A stretch of 64,000 nucleotides of DNA from an uncultured Bryobacteraceae bacterium (GTDB lineage: Bacteria; Acidobacteriota; Terriglobia; Bryobacterales; Bryobacteraceae): positions 358,399 through 422,398 of the forward strand of contig CALDSU010000004.1 of NCBI GenBank assembly GCA_937924525.1, given 5' to 3'. A program made the translations under genes and the position numbers. The notes under the pieces are model-generated. The model worked only from the letters and a program-made list of their open reading frames with translations. It had not been told where the DNA came from and searched no databases. Below, piece by piece: positions 1 to 8,451 of the stretch (position 1 is the stretch's first letter; every line of letters begins with the position of its first letter).

Positions 1-20
1 TGCAACGCGGATTGCCGCAT
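1..20 (-). CDS. Start of a likely sarcosine-oxidase gamma-type subunit (partial)
   Basis: An ATG on the minus strand begins three bases after the stop of the alpha-subunit gene and reads MRQSAL before the window ends. The short N-terminus and its place directly after the alpha subunit fit the gamma subunit (soxG/mgdD), which follows alpha in most sarcosine oxidase and N-methylglutamate dehydrogenase operons. Only six codons are visible, so the identity rests on gene order. Confidence 0.4.
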
Positions 21-23
21 GGT

Positions 24-2651
24 TCAAGCGCGCAGGCGCGCGCCCTCCGGGTCGTAGAATGCTTCCAGGGTCACGCGCGCCGTTACGGCGCGTCCGCGGA
101 TGCGCACCTCCACCCGCGCGCCCTCCACCGCTTTGGCTTCTGGCGCCCAGGCCAGCGCGATGGGCGCGCCCACGTGCGGCGAAAATCGCGCGCTGGTCAC
201 CCGGCCGGCCGGCCGGCCGTTGATCATCACGGCGGAGCCGTCCTCCGGCGTCTGCTCGCCTTCCACCACCAGGCCGACCAACGACTCCCGCCGCGGACTT
301 CGCGGGCTGCCCGACAACGCGTGCCGGCCGATGAAGTCTTCCTTTTCCCGCCGCACCACCCAGTTCAGGCCGGCCTCGTAGGGCGTGGTCAGCGCGTCGG
401 TGTCCACCCCGATGATCACGTGCTTCTTTTCCAGGCGGAGCAGACGTTGCGCTTCCACCCCAAACGGGCGGATGCCAAACTCCCGGCCGGCGTCCAGGAG
501 CGCGTCCCAGAGATCCGGGCCGCACTCGGCGGGAACATGGATCTCCCAGCCGGTCTCTCCCACAAAACCGATGCGCAGCAGGATCGCCGGAATGCCGGCG
601 ACCTCGGCTTGGCGGCAGGCCATGTAGGAAAAAGCTTGGGATCCCAGGTCGAGCGCCGTCAGTTTGCGTAACGTGTCGCGGGCGAGCGGACCCGCCAGAT
701 TCACCGCCGCGAGTCCGCCCGTGACGTTGGCGATGTGCACGTGCTGACCGGTCCCCGCCAACCACCAGAGCAACCACTGCTCGACAAAGTCGAGGTTGCC
801 GGTGGTGGTGGTCAGGAAGTAGCGGTCTTCCGCCAGGCGCGAGATGGTGCCGTCGTCGAGCAGGATCCCGTGGTCGTCGCAAAGCGTGGCGTAGCGGGCT
901 CGGCCGACGGCCAGATCGGAAAACCGGTGCGTATAGACCTTGTCGAGCAACCGCCCGGCGTCGCGGCCGCGCACTTCGAGTTTGCCGAGCGTGCTCACAT
1001 CGATCAGGCCCACGCGCTGGCGGACGGCCGCATACTCGGCGCGCACGCAGGTGGTTTCGTCGCTTGATGCGGCGGTACGGTAGTAGCGCGGGCGCTTCCA
1101 CTCGCCCATATCGAGCCACACCGCGCCGCGGTCGGCGTGCTGGTGGTGCAGGGGAGTCCGGCGGATGGGGTGATGCCGGGGGCCGGCGAGCGCGCCGAGC
1201 GTCACGCCGGGATTCGGCGGACGCGAGGTGGTGACGCCGGTCTCCTGCATGCCGCGCCCCGTCTGGCGCGCGCACACGGCGATGGCGTTGAGCTGGCACA
1301 TGCGCCCCTGGCAAGGGCCCATGGTGGTGGTGGTATAGCGCTTCAACGTTTCCATGTGGTCGAAGCCTTCGCCGAGCGCGTCGCACAGGTCCTGCGTAGT
1401 GGCGTCGGTGCACACGCAGACGAACGCCCGCTTGTGCGGCGCCACCGGGGCGGGAAGCGGCGCGGCGGCGGAAAGTCCCGCGCCGGTGACTTCTCCGGCC
1501 GCGCTCATGGTGGGCGGCAAACCGGCGGGACAAAACGCGCCCACCTGGGCGTTCCAGTCCAGGCGGGCGCCGGCCTGGCTGAGCAGGCCCGCGTCGGGAA
1601 CCAAGTGGCCGCAGACCACGACGACATCGCACGGGAACCTCTCGCCGCGGGCCCGGAGCGCGGAAACCGACGCCGCGCCCTCGGCGCGCTCCACCTCCTC
1701 GGGCGCGATCAACAGATGGGTCTCGACGCCCGCGCTGCGGAGGTCGGCCAGCACTTCTTCGGCGCGTACGCCGCGCCCGATCACGGCCGCGCGCTTTCCG
1801 GGAGGCAGGCCGTGGAGGTGGATCAGCCGCTGGGCCGCGGTGGACAGCATCACGCCCACCAGGTCGTTGTTCGGAAACAGCAGCGGCGCTTCATAAACGC
1901 CGGTGGCCACGACCACGTGCGCGGCGCGCAGGTGCAGCAGCCGCTCGCGGCAGCGCGCGTGCGGAGCGGGTTGCACGACACCCAGCAGGTTGCCTTCATA
2001 CAGGCCAAAGCAATACGCGCCCGCGAGCACCGAGATCGCCGGGTGGCTCCGCACCCGCGCGATTAGGTCCGTCGGTTCCGGTCCGGCGCGCTTCCGATAA
2101 CGGCGATGGCCGCCGAGTTCGGGCTGATCGTCCACCAGCACGACCTCGCTGCCCGCGCCGGCGTGGGCCAGGGCGGCTTCCAGACCGGAGGGCCCGCCGC
2201 CGATCACCGCCACATCGGCCTGGCGGAACGCGTGCTCGTATTCGCCGGCGGGATCGGCGGGGACCACGCCCAGTCCGGCGGCGCGCCGGATGAAGGGCTC
2301 GGCGGCGCGCCATAGCGCGTGGCTGCGGAAGGTCTTGTAATACCATCCCACCGGCAGGAACGCGTCGAAACGTTGCGCCAGCGAGAGCCAGTCGAAATCC
2401 AGCGAGGGGTACGCGTGCTGGTGGCGCACCACCAGGCCGTCGCGCGCGGGCGTCACGCAGACGCGCACATTGGGAACGCCGTCCACCTGCATCAGGCAGT
2501 TGGGACATTTGCCCGCGCCGCACAGCAGGCCGCGCGGACGGTGATACTTGAAGCTGCGGCTGAAAACGCGCTGGCCGGCGCGATACAGGGCGGATGCCAC
2601 GGTGTCTCCGGGGCGGGCTTCCACCGGCGTGCCGTTGAACTCAAAGCGCAT
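24..2651 (-). CDS. soxA: Sarcosine oxidase / N-methylglutamate dehydrogenase alpha-type subunit
   Basis: 875 aa. The N-terminus (about 1-95) is a Fer2_4-type domain with a C-x4-C-x2-C-x12-C cluster site (Cys44, 49, 52, 65). An FAD/NAD-binding oxidoreductase domain follows, with GGGPSG at 151-156. A BFD-like insert carries a second four-cysteine set (Cys412, 414, 447, 452, within VCVC and GPCQGRMC). From about 520 to the end is an aminomethyltransferase (GcvT-like) folate domain. The classical heterotetrameric alpha subunit lacks most of these cysteines, so this version probably carries two [2Fe-2S] clusters and passes electrons to a carrier rather than to oxygen. It is somewhat shorter than the usual 950-1000 aa. 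It overlaps the delta-type gene by 11 bp and sits in an operon with the three N-methylglutamate synthase-type genes, so N-methylglutamate dehydrogenase (MgdC) is the favoured role; plain sarcosine oxidase is the alternative. Confidence 0.85.
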   Translation of the reverse strand: MRFEFNGTPVEARPGDTVASALYRAGQRVFSRSFKYHRPRGLLCGAGKCPNCLMQVDGVPNVRVCVTPARDGLVVRHQHAYPSLDFDWLSLAQRFDAFLPVGWYYKTFRSHALWRAAEPFIRRAAGLGVVPADPAGEYEHAFRQADVAVIGGGPSGLEAALAHAGAGSEVVLVDDQPELGGHRRYRKRAGPEPTDLIARVRSHPAISVLAGAYCFGLYEGNLLGVVQPAPHARCRERLLHLRAAHVVVATGVYEAPLLFPNNDLVGVMLSTAAQRLIHLHGLPPGKRAAVIGRGVRAEEVLADLRSAGVETHLLIAPEEVERAEGAASVSALRARGERFPCDVVVVCGHLVPDAGLLSQAGARLDWNAQVGAFCPAGLPPTMSAAGEVTGAGLSAAAPLPAPVAPHKRAFVCVCTDATTQDLCDALGEGFDHMETLKRYTTTTMGPCQGRMCQLNAIAVCARQTGRGMQETGVTTSRPPNPGVTLGALAGPRHHPIRRTPLHHQHADRGAVWLDMGEWKRPRYYRTAASSDETTCVRAEYAAVRQRVGLIDVSTLGKLEVRGRDAGRLLDKVYTHRFSDLAVGRARYATLCDDHGILLDDGTISRLAEDRYFLTTTTGNLDFVEQWLLWWLAGTGQHVHIANVTGGLAAVNLAGPLARDTLRKLTALDLGSQAFSYMACRQAEVAGIPAILLRIGFVGETGWEIHVPAECGPDLWDALLDAGREFGIRPFGVEAQRLLRLEKKHVIIGVDTDALTTPYEAGLNWVVRREKEDFIGRHALSGSPRSPRRESLVGLVVEGEQTPEDGSAVMINGRPAGRVTSARFSPHVGAPIALAWAPEAKAVEGARVEVRIRGRAVTARVTLEAFYDPEGARLRA

Positions 2652-2916
2652 CGCGGCCGGTTTCCTCCTCCACGCGAAACGCGCGCCGTACGTGGTTGGT
2701 CACCGTGTGGCGTTCCGCCTGAAACCATTGCCGGCATCCGGCGCGGTGAAACCACCACTCCGTCTGCACGCCGGCCGCGTTGCGGCGGACGTGCAGATAC
2801 TCAGCCCACGCGGCGGCGTCCGCTTCCGGGGCGGGACGCTTCCGCGCCTCACCGCCGAAGCGGAATTCGTACACGCTGCGCGGTCCGCAGTGCGGGCAGG
2901 GAATCAGAAACGACAT
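2641..2916 (-). CDS. soxD: Sarcosine oxidase / N-methylglutamate dehydrogenase delta-type subunit
   Basis: 91 aa, the usual length of the small SoxD/MgdB subunit. The zinc site is intact: Cys7 and Cys10 (CPHC) near the N-terminus and His57 with Cys61 (FHRAGC) in the second half, matching the Cys2-His-Cys pattern of the family. In the known enzyme this subunit is structural. Its ATG shares one base with the stop of the upstream FMN-subunit gene (TGATG), and its own end overlaps soxA by 11 bp, so the three are translationally coupled. Confidence 0.88.
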   Translation of the reverse strand: MSFLIPCPHCGPRSVYEFRFGGEARKRPAPEADAAAWAEYLHVRRNAAGVQTEWWFHRAGCRQWFQAERHTVTNHVRRAFRVEEETGRDAL

Positions 2917-4223
2917 CAGCGGCCGAACACCTTTCGCGCGCCCACTAGCGGCAGATTGCAGATGGCCGAGGCTTCCAGCGTCAGGGCGGCCATGTCTTCC
3001 GGCTCGAGGTGGCGTACGTCGGACTTGCCGCAGGCGCGCGCGAGCATCTGGATTTCCAGCGTCATGGCGCGCAGCAGGTTGGCTACCCGCTCAGCGCCCT
3101 CGTCGATCTCCAGACGCCGCATTAAGTCTTCGTCCTGGGTGGTGATGCCCACGGGACAGCGTCCGGTGTGACAGTGGTGGCAGGCATGGGGGGCGGCGCC
3201 GATCGCGGCGTAGTCTTCCTCGTAGATGGGCTTGTTGCAATTGAGTGCGATCAGCGCGGCGGTGCCGATATAGACGGCGTCGGCGCCCAGGGCGATCGCC
3301 TTGGCCGCGTCCACGCCGTCGCGGATGCCGCCCGCGATGATGAGCTGCACCTCGCCGTAAAGGCCGATGTCCTCGAGCGCCGCCCGCGCCTCGCACACCG
3401 CGGCCAGGGTGGGCACCCCGGTGTGCTCCTGCAAGATGGCCGGCGAAGCGCCGGTGCCGCCCTCCATGCCGTCCACCACCACCACGTCCGCGCCGGCTTT
3501 GGCCGCCAGTTTGACGTCGTCGAACACCCGGCTGGCGCCCACCTTGATGAAAATCGGCACTTCGCCGTCGGTGGCCTCGCGCAGTTCCTCCACCTTGATG
3601 ATCATGTCATCCGGACCCAGGAAGTCGGGGTGGCGCGCCGGGCTGCGCTGATCGACCCCGATGGGCAGGTCGCGCTGCTCGGCGATGCGGTCGGAAACCT
3701 TCGAGCCGAGCAGCAATCCCCCGGTGCCGAGCTTGGCGCCCTGGCCGATGGTCAGTTCGATCGCATCGGCCATGCGCATGTGATGCACGTTGATGCCGTA
3801 GCGCGAGGGCAACACCTCGTAGATCAGCGAGCGGCTGTGCTCACGCTCCGCCATCAGCATCCCGCCGTCGCCCGTCGTGTTCGACGAACCCACCGTGGCG
3901 GCGCCCTTGGCCAGCGCGACCTTGGCGTGGTACGACAGCGCGCCCCAACTCATGCCGGTGATCATGACCGGGATGTCGAGCGCCACCGGCTTGCGGGCGA
4001 AACGCGTGCCCAGCCTCACCTTGGTGTTGCACTTTTCGCGGTAGCCTTCGAGGGGAATCCGCGTAAGCGTACAGGGCAGGAAGGTCAGATCGTCGAAGGT
4101 GGCCCACCGCCGCTCGCGCAGCGTGCCATAGCCGCGGATCTGGTAGAGGCCGGTGGCCGCCTTGCGCTGGATCTCCTCGATCACGCCCGGCGCGAAGATG
4201 CCGCTCGGTTGCCGCACGGACAT
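2916..4223 (-). CDS. mgsC: N-methylglutamate synthase FMN subunit (glutamate synthase large-domain family)
   Basis: 435 aa, matching the FMN-binding glutamate synthase domain on its own (MgsC/GlxD family). Visible marks are the TIM-barrel phosphate/FMN segments (GTGGLLLGSKVS, VVDGMEGGTGASP, LIIAGGIRDGVDAAKA) and a cysteine cluster CHHCHTGRCPVG near residue 365, equivalent to the [3Fe-4S] site of glutamate synthase. The family transfers ammonia or methylamine nitrogen to 2-oxoglutarate or glutamate. With the separate amidotransferase and GXGXG genes just upstream it rebuilds a three-part glutamate synthase, and with the sarcosine-oxidase-like genes downstream it fits N-methylglutamate synthase. 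Only 2 bp separate it from mgsB. A GlxBCD-type role without methylamine use cannot be excluded. Confidence 0.85.
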   Translation of the reverse strand: MSVRQPSGIFAPGVIEEIQRKAATGLYQIRGYGTLRERRWATFDDLTFLPCTLTRIPLEGYREKCNTKVRLGTRFARKPVALDIPVMITGMSWGALSYHAKVALAKGAATVGSSNTTGDGGMLMAEREHSRSLIYEVLPSRYGINVHHMRMADAIELTIGQGAKLGTGGLLLGSKVSDRIAEQRDLPIGVDQRSPARHPDFLGPDDMIIKVEELREATDGEVPIFIKVGASRVFDDVKLAAKAGADVVVVDGMEGGTGASPAILQEHTGVPTLAAVCEARAALEDIGLYGEVQLIIAGGIRDGVDAAKAIALGADAVYIGTAALIALNCNKPIYEEDYAAIGAAPHACHHCHTGRCPVGITTQDEDLMRRLEIDEGAERVANLLRAMTLEIQMLARACGKSDVRHLEPEDMAALTLEASAICNLPLVGARKVFGR

Positions 4224-4225
4224 GG

Positions 4226-4930
4226 CTAAAGGGCCTCCTGCCAGGTCTTCCAGTCGCGGTGACTGAAGTTCCAGAGTTTCTTGCCCGCCACCACCTTGCG
4301 GAAGGCGTGCGCGGCGGGTTTGGTCGCGCGGACGGCCTCGCCGAGGTGCGTCCGCAGCGAAGACTCGACCAGCGCCACGTCGTCGTCGGACATCGGTTCA
4401 ATCACCGCGTCGTTGCCCAGATCGGCGATCCGCCCGCCGACGTAGCACACGGTGGAGTACATGGAATCGGCGAACGCCTCGCCGGCGTCGCCACAGATGA
4501 TCATCACGCCTTTCTGTCCCATGAAGCCGGCCATGTAATCGCAATTGCCGCCGACAACGATCAAGCCGCCCTTCATGGACACTCCCAGGCGGGAAGCGGC
4601 GTTGCCGTGAATCACCACGGTTCCGCCCCGGATCGCCGCCGCGGCGCCGTTGCCGGCGTTGCGCCGCACGGTGACCATGCCGCTGAGCATGGACTCCGCC
4701 AGACCCCATCCCGCGCTGCCCTCGATGTGCACCGTAGCCCCGTCCATCAATCCGCCGCAGTAGTAGCCGACGCTGCCGCGGATCCGGACGGCGCCCGGTT
4801 GCAGCAGCGCCACGGCGAGATTATGCCGCGCGTCCGGGTTCAGCACTTCCACTTCTCCGGACGCCAGGCCAGCCCTGATCCCGCGGTTGATTTCGCGGAT
4901 TTGTTTTCCCCGGCAATCAATCGTCATCAT
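4226..4930 (-). CDS. mgsB: N-methylglutamate synthase GXGXG-domain subunit
   Basis: 234 aa, made almost wholly of the beta-helical GXGXG domain found at the C-terminus of glutamate synthase large subunits. Glycine-spaced repeats recur about every 20 residues (for example GSVGYYCGGLMDGA, GSAGWGLAESMLSG, GNAASRLGVSMKGG and GGNCDYMAGFMGQKG). In glutamate synthase this domain is a scaffold between the amidotransferase and FMN parts. It lies 3 bp after mgsA and 2 bp before mgsC. The symbol follows the N-methylglutamate operon; glxC is the equivalent name in rhizobia. Confidence 0.83.
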   Translation of the reverse strand: MMTIDCRGKQIREINRGIRAGLASGEVEVLNPDARHNLAVALLQPGAVRIRGSVGYYCGGLMDGATVHIEGSAGWGLAESMLSGMVTVRRNAGNGAAAAIRGGTVVIHGNAASRLGVSMKGGLIVVGGNCDYMAGFMGQKGVMIICGDAGEAFADSMYSTVCYVGGRIADLGNDAVIEPMSDDDVALVESSLRTHLGEAVRATKPAAHAFRKVVAGKKLWNFSHRDWKTWQEAL

Positions 4931-4933
4931 TGC

Positions 4934-5836
4934 TCAGACCGTCCAGACCCTGACGTCGCGCACCGAAGCTTCCACCACTGCGTAGTCTCCGGGCAACGCG
5001 GACCGGATGGCCACCTCTTCGGTCGCCACCGCCACAAACCGTTCCGTCTCGGCGTAGACGAGGGGTTTGAAGGCGTACGGATCTTTTACGAAGCCGAGCG
5101 CCCGCGAGGTCGTGGCAAGGCAACTGAAGCTCCCGTCGAGATCTTCCAACATGCCGTGCAGCGCGGCCGCGAGCGAGTCGCCGCGCCGAAGACGCTCGCC
5201 CAGGTACACGGCGATCACTTCCGAATCGTTTTCGGTATAGAAACGCACGCCGCGCTGTTGGTAGCGGCGGCGCAACTGGTGATAGTTGGTGATATGGCCG
5301 TTGTGCACAATCGCCAGGTCGGGGCAGCCGTGGGCCCAGAACGGCTGCGAGTGGCTGAGGTCGACGCGCGATTCGGTGGACAGACGGGTATGCCCGATGC
5401 CGTGCGACCCGCGGAAGGCGCGCACGCCGAACGCGGCGTCCAGGTTCGCGGGCGAACCCACCTGCTTAGCGATCTCCAAGGAGTGACCGGCGCTGAGCAC
5501 CTCGATTTGCGGCGCGATCGCCTCCAGTTCCGCGGTCAGCGCGGCCAAATCCTCGCTGGACGGGACGGTAAAGCGGGCGTAGGCGCTTCTCGTCGAGTAC
5601 TCCGCGCCCCGGTGACGCAGGGCCACGGCGCGCACCTGGTCTCCCCGGCCTTCGTCCGTGGTCTCGCCCAGTTTGACGCGCAACGTCCAGACGTCCGGGC
5701 GCGGCGCCGCTTGCAGCGCCACCCCCGCCGAGTCCGGCCCGCGGCAACCGAGCGCCTGCAACATGCTCAACACAACTTCGCCCAAGGGATACGGCGCTTC
5801 CCCGGTCCGGTCCAAATAGCCAGCGATTCCGCACAT
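4934..5836 (-). CDS. mgsA: Class II glutamine amidotransferase subunit of N-methylglutamate synthase
   Basis: 300 aa. It begins MCGIAGY, so Cys2 becomes the N-terminal nucleophile after Met removal, as in PurF- and GltB-type amidotransferases. RLSTES with the downstream HNGHITNY and ENDSEV segments are the conserved glutamine-binding motifs. It would hydrolyse glutamine, or serve as the equivalent subunit of the methylamine-using synthase. It is first in the minus-strand operon. A -10-like TACACT (complement of 5851-5856) stands 14 bp before the ATG, with no obvious Shine-Dalgarno sequence, so the leader would be short. Confidence 0.84.
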   Translation of the reverse strand: MCGIAGYLDRTGEAPYPLGEVVLSMLQALGCRGPDSAGVALQAAPRPDVWTLRVKLGETTDEGRGDQVRAVALRHRGAEYSTRSAYARFTVPSSEDLAALTAELEAIAPQIEVLSAGHSLEIAKQVGSPANLDAAFGVRAFRGSHGIGHTRLSTESRVDLSHSQPFWAHGCPDLAIVHNGHITNYHQLRRRYQQRGVRFYTENDSEVIAVYLGERLRRGDSLAAALHGMLEDLDGSFSCLATTSRALGFVKDPYAFKPLVYAETERFVAVATEEVAIRSALPGDYAVVEASVRDVRVWTV

Positions 5837-5980
5837 GCAAGGATTGTTGCAGTGTAGCCCAACGCGCCCGGCGTTTGCAGGGCGCGGCGCGCGTGCCCGC
5901 TCGCTCGTCGCTCTGGGCTACCCTGAAAGGAGACGCGCGGCGCAAAGCCGCCGCTTCCCCTAGGAGGAGAATACGCTGGC

Positions 5981-6193
5981 ATGGCTCGCTTGACCTGGGA
6001 TCACGCGGAAGACATCGGTTTGGCTCTCTACGATAAGTTCCCCGACACCGACCCGCTGACGGTGCGGTTCACGGACCTGCACAAATGGGTGGTCGAACTG
6101 GAGGAATTCGGCGACGACCCGGCCAAGTCCAACGAGGGCAAACTGGAAGCCATCCAAATGGCCTGGTACGAGGAGTGGAAAGACAACCAATAA
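5981..6193 (+). CDS. iscX: Fe-S cluster assembly protein IscX
   Basis: 70 aa, matching IscX (YfhJ) in length and along its whole sequence: an early L-x-W-x(4)-DIG-ALYD segment, then VRFTDLHKWV and the acidic FGDDPAKSNEGKLEAI end. IscX is a small acidic helical protein that binds the cysteine desulfurase IscS and modulates iron delivery in [2Fe-2S] assembly. A strong Shine-Dalgarno AGGAGGAG lies at about 5962-5970. No other isc genes are next to it. It diverges from the operon whose alpha and FMN subunits carry the Fe-S cysteines, which may or may not be meaningful. Confidence 0.9.
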   Translation: MARLTWDHAEDIGLALYDKFPDTDPLTVRFTDLHKWVVELEEFGDDPAKSNEGKLEAIQMAWYEEWKDNQ

Positions 6194-6274
6194 TGGCCGG
6201 TTAGTCCGAACGCCGCCTCCGCGCGGGGCGCGCCCGCGGAAAACCCGATATGCTGAGGGTCAGAGGCGGTCCTG

Positions 6275-8026
6275 ATGACTAAGTTTCTGATCGGTCTTTT
6301 CACGGGCGTTGCGCTGACGATCCTGACGGCCGTGATCGTGGTGTTCGCGCTGGCGCGGGCGGGGGGCGAGCGCCAACCCGCGGTCGAGCAGGGCTCCATT
6401 CTCGTCCTGCGCCTGGAAGGCGAGATCCCCGAGAAGGCGCCGCTCCAGGTTCCCCTGCCTTTCTTCGAGCGGCAAGCGCCGCCGACGGTAAAAGATGTGT
6501 GGGACGCCCTGCGCAAGGCGGCAGTGGACCCGCGCATTCGCGGTGTTTTGCTCGAGCCGCGGGGCGTGCAGGCGGGTTGGGCGAAGTTGCAGGAGATCCG
6601 CGCGGGAGTGGAAAATTTCCGGAAATCCGGCAAACCCGTGGTGGCTCATCTGGAAGCGCCGGGCACCCGCGAGTATTACCTGGCCTCCGCCGCCGATCAG
6701 GTGTTTATGCCGCCCGAGGAACTGCTGAATATGAAGGGACTGCGCGCCGAGATGACGTTTTTCCGGCGCACCTTCGACAAGCTGGGCGTGCAGGTGGAGA
6801 TTCTCCACGCCGGCAAATACAAAGACTTCGGCGACATGTTCGTTCGCGACAAGATGAGCCCGGAAACGCGGGAAGTTCTGGATTCGCTGCTGGATGAGAT
6901 TTACGGACACCTCGTATCGACGGTGGCGGCGGCTCGCAAGAAGACGCCCGAGGAGGTCCGGGCCATGATCGACGAAGGGCCGTTTCTTGCCAAGCGCGCC
7001 AGGGAACTGGGCCTGGTGGACGACTTGATTTACGACGACCAGGTCGTGGAGTTGCTGAAAAAACGGACGAATTCTTCCGAAATCAAACAGGTGTCCCTGC
7101 GCGATTATGCCAAGATCCCGGCGGCTTCCCTGGGACTGGAAGGCGGGTCGAAGATCGCGCTGGTAGTGGGTCAGGGATCGATACTGCCCGGAGAAATTCG
7201 GGAGGATCCCTTCACGGGGGACAGCGGAGGCATCGGCTCCCTCACGTTTAACAAGCTGCTCAAGCGCGTAGCCGACGACGCTTCCATCCGCGGGGTGATC
7301 GTTCGCATCGATTCGCCAGGCGGCGACGCGATGGCCTCCGACGCCATCTGGCGCGAAATGAAACGGCTGAGCCGCAAGAAGCCGCTGGTGATTTCCATGT
7401 CCGATGTCGCCGCCTCCGGCGGATACTACATCGCGATGAGCGGCGACGAGATCCTGGCCTATCCCGGCACGTTTACCGGCTCGATCGGCGTGGTGTTCGG
7501 CAAAGCGAATCTGCGCGGGCTGTACGACAAGCTTGGCATTACCAAGGACTTTCTCACACGTGGCCGGAACGCCAACCTTGATTCGGAGTACTTGCCGCTC
7601 AGCGAAGAGGGACGCCGCAAATTGCGGGAAGGAATCGACCATACTTATCAGACCTTCGTGACCAAGGCGGCCGAGAGCCGGAAACGCAAGGTCGAGGAGC
7701 TGGAACCACTCGCGCAAGGCCGCGTGTGGCTGGGCGTACAGGCGAAGGGGAACGGTCTGGTGGACGAGCTGGGCGGGCTGGATCAGGCGCTGGAGCTGAT
7801 TCGCAAGAAAGCGAAGCTCGCCGCCGACGACAAGCTGACGCTGGTGATGTATCCGCCGCGGCGGAATGTGTTCGACGTGCTGTTCCGGGAGAGCAACGAG
7901 ACGGTGCTGGAACTGGGAGTCGCCCGGCGCTGGGCCGAGCGGATCGGGATTTCCTGGGATCAACTCCAGCTTTGGTCGCAGGGCGGGATGCTGGCGGTGA
8001 TGCCCTTCGACCTGGCGGTGCGGTAG
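6275..8026 (+). CDS. sppA: Signal peptide peptidase SppA, long (67K) type
   Basis: 583 aa with one N-terminal membrane anchor (about 4-26) and two tandem SppA/ClpP-fold S49 domains, like E. coli protease IV. The catalytic pair is visible: Lys181 in HAGKYKDFGD in the first half and Ser381 in AASGGYY in the second half. The following TGSIGVVFGK segment is also conserved. It would degrade leftover signal peptides in the membrane. The preceding gene ends 81 bp upstream, and GAGGGTCAGAGG before the ATG provides ribosome-binding sequence. Family assignment is firm. Confidence 0.93.
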   Translation: MTKFLIGLFTGVALTILTAVIVVFALARAGGERQPAVEQGSILVLRLEGEIPEKAPLQVPLPFFERQAPPTVKDVWDALRKAAVDPRIRGVLLEPRGVQAGWAKLQEIRAGVENFRKSGKPVVAHLEAPGTREYYLASAADQVFMPPEELLNMKGLRAEMTFFRRTFDKLGVQVEILHAGKYKDFGDMFVRDKMSPETREVLDSLLDEIYGHLVSTVAAARKKTPEEVRAMIDEGPFLAKRARELGLVDDLIYDDQVVELLKKRTNSSEIKQVSLRDYAKIPAASLGLEGGSKIALVVGQGSILPGEIREDPFTGDSGGIGSLTFNKLLKRVADDASIRGVIVRIDSPGGDAMASDAIWREMKRLSRKKPLVISMSDVAASGGYYIAMSGDEILAYPGTFTGSIGVVFGKANLRGLYDKLGITKDFLTRGRNANLDSEYLPLSEEGRRKLREGIDHTYQTFVTKAAESRKRKVEELEPLAQGRVWLGVQAKGNGLVDELGGLDQALELIRKKAKLAADDKLTLVMYPPRRNVFDVLFRESNETVLELGVARRWAERIGISWDQLQLWSQGGMLAVMPFDLAVR

Positions 8027-8042
8027 GAGCGAAGCCCGGCCG

Positions 8043-8249
8043 TTAGGAAGCCAGCGCTTCCTTCTGGCGGATCATGCGCAGCAGCAGGAGGTCCGTCGGG
8101 CGGTAGCAGGCGACCGCGCCGTCGCTGTCGGGGTCTCCCGACACGACATGTTCGCGCACGAGCGCGCGCAGTTCCTCGATCGTCACACCGAGCAAGGCGG
8201 CCGCTTCGTTTTCGGTGTACTCCGTCTTGCCTGCTTCCCAAGGGATCAT
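8043..8249 (-). CDS. Small MerR-like helix-turn-helix protein
   Basis: 68 aa from the preferred ATG; an in-frame GTG at 8258 adds three residues. A GAGG Shine-Dalgarno sequence 8 bp before the ATG decides the start. The segment YTENEAAALLGVTIEELRAL looks like the winged-helix DNA-binding part of MerR/HTH_17 proteins, in which a short helix pair selects DNA. The rest is a short helical tail with no effector domain. It ends 16 bp from the sppA stop, converging on it. The target is unknown; a role as a small excisionase-like or accessory regulator is possible. Confidence 0.6.
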   Translation of the reverse strand: MIPWEAGKTEYTENEAAALLGVTIEELRALVREHVVSGDPDSDGAVACYRPTDLLLLRMIRQKEALAS

Positions 8250-8451
8250 ATCGCCCACCTCGCTGGCGTTTGGCTTCCTTATAGATTGTATGAAACGGGC
8301 CAGTTTCGCCCAATCGGGCGGAGCACCTAAGCCTCTCCGTGCCTCACCTGAGGGAGCGGAAATAATCCTTTGACGAGATGGGACTTACGGGCAGCGCGTT
8401 GCAGTACCAGGCGGCTAGGAATGCGGGGGCCCGCTTACCCCTGTTTGGGGG

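Noticed and set aside
12..2523. Long plus-strand frames across the first 2.5 kb
   Set aside because: They mirror the soxA gene in other frames; the translations are Arg/Ala/Gly/Pro-rich with no domain. High GC makes such shadows common.
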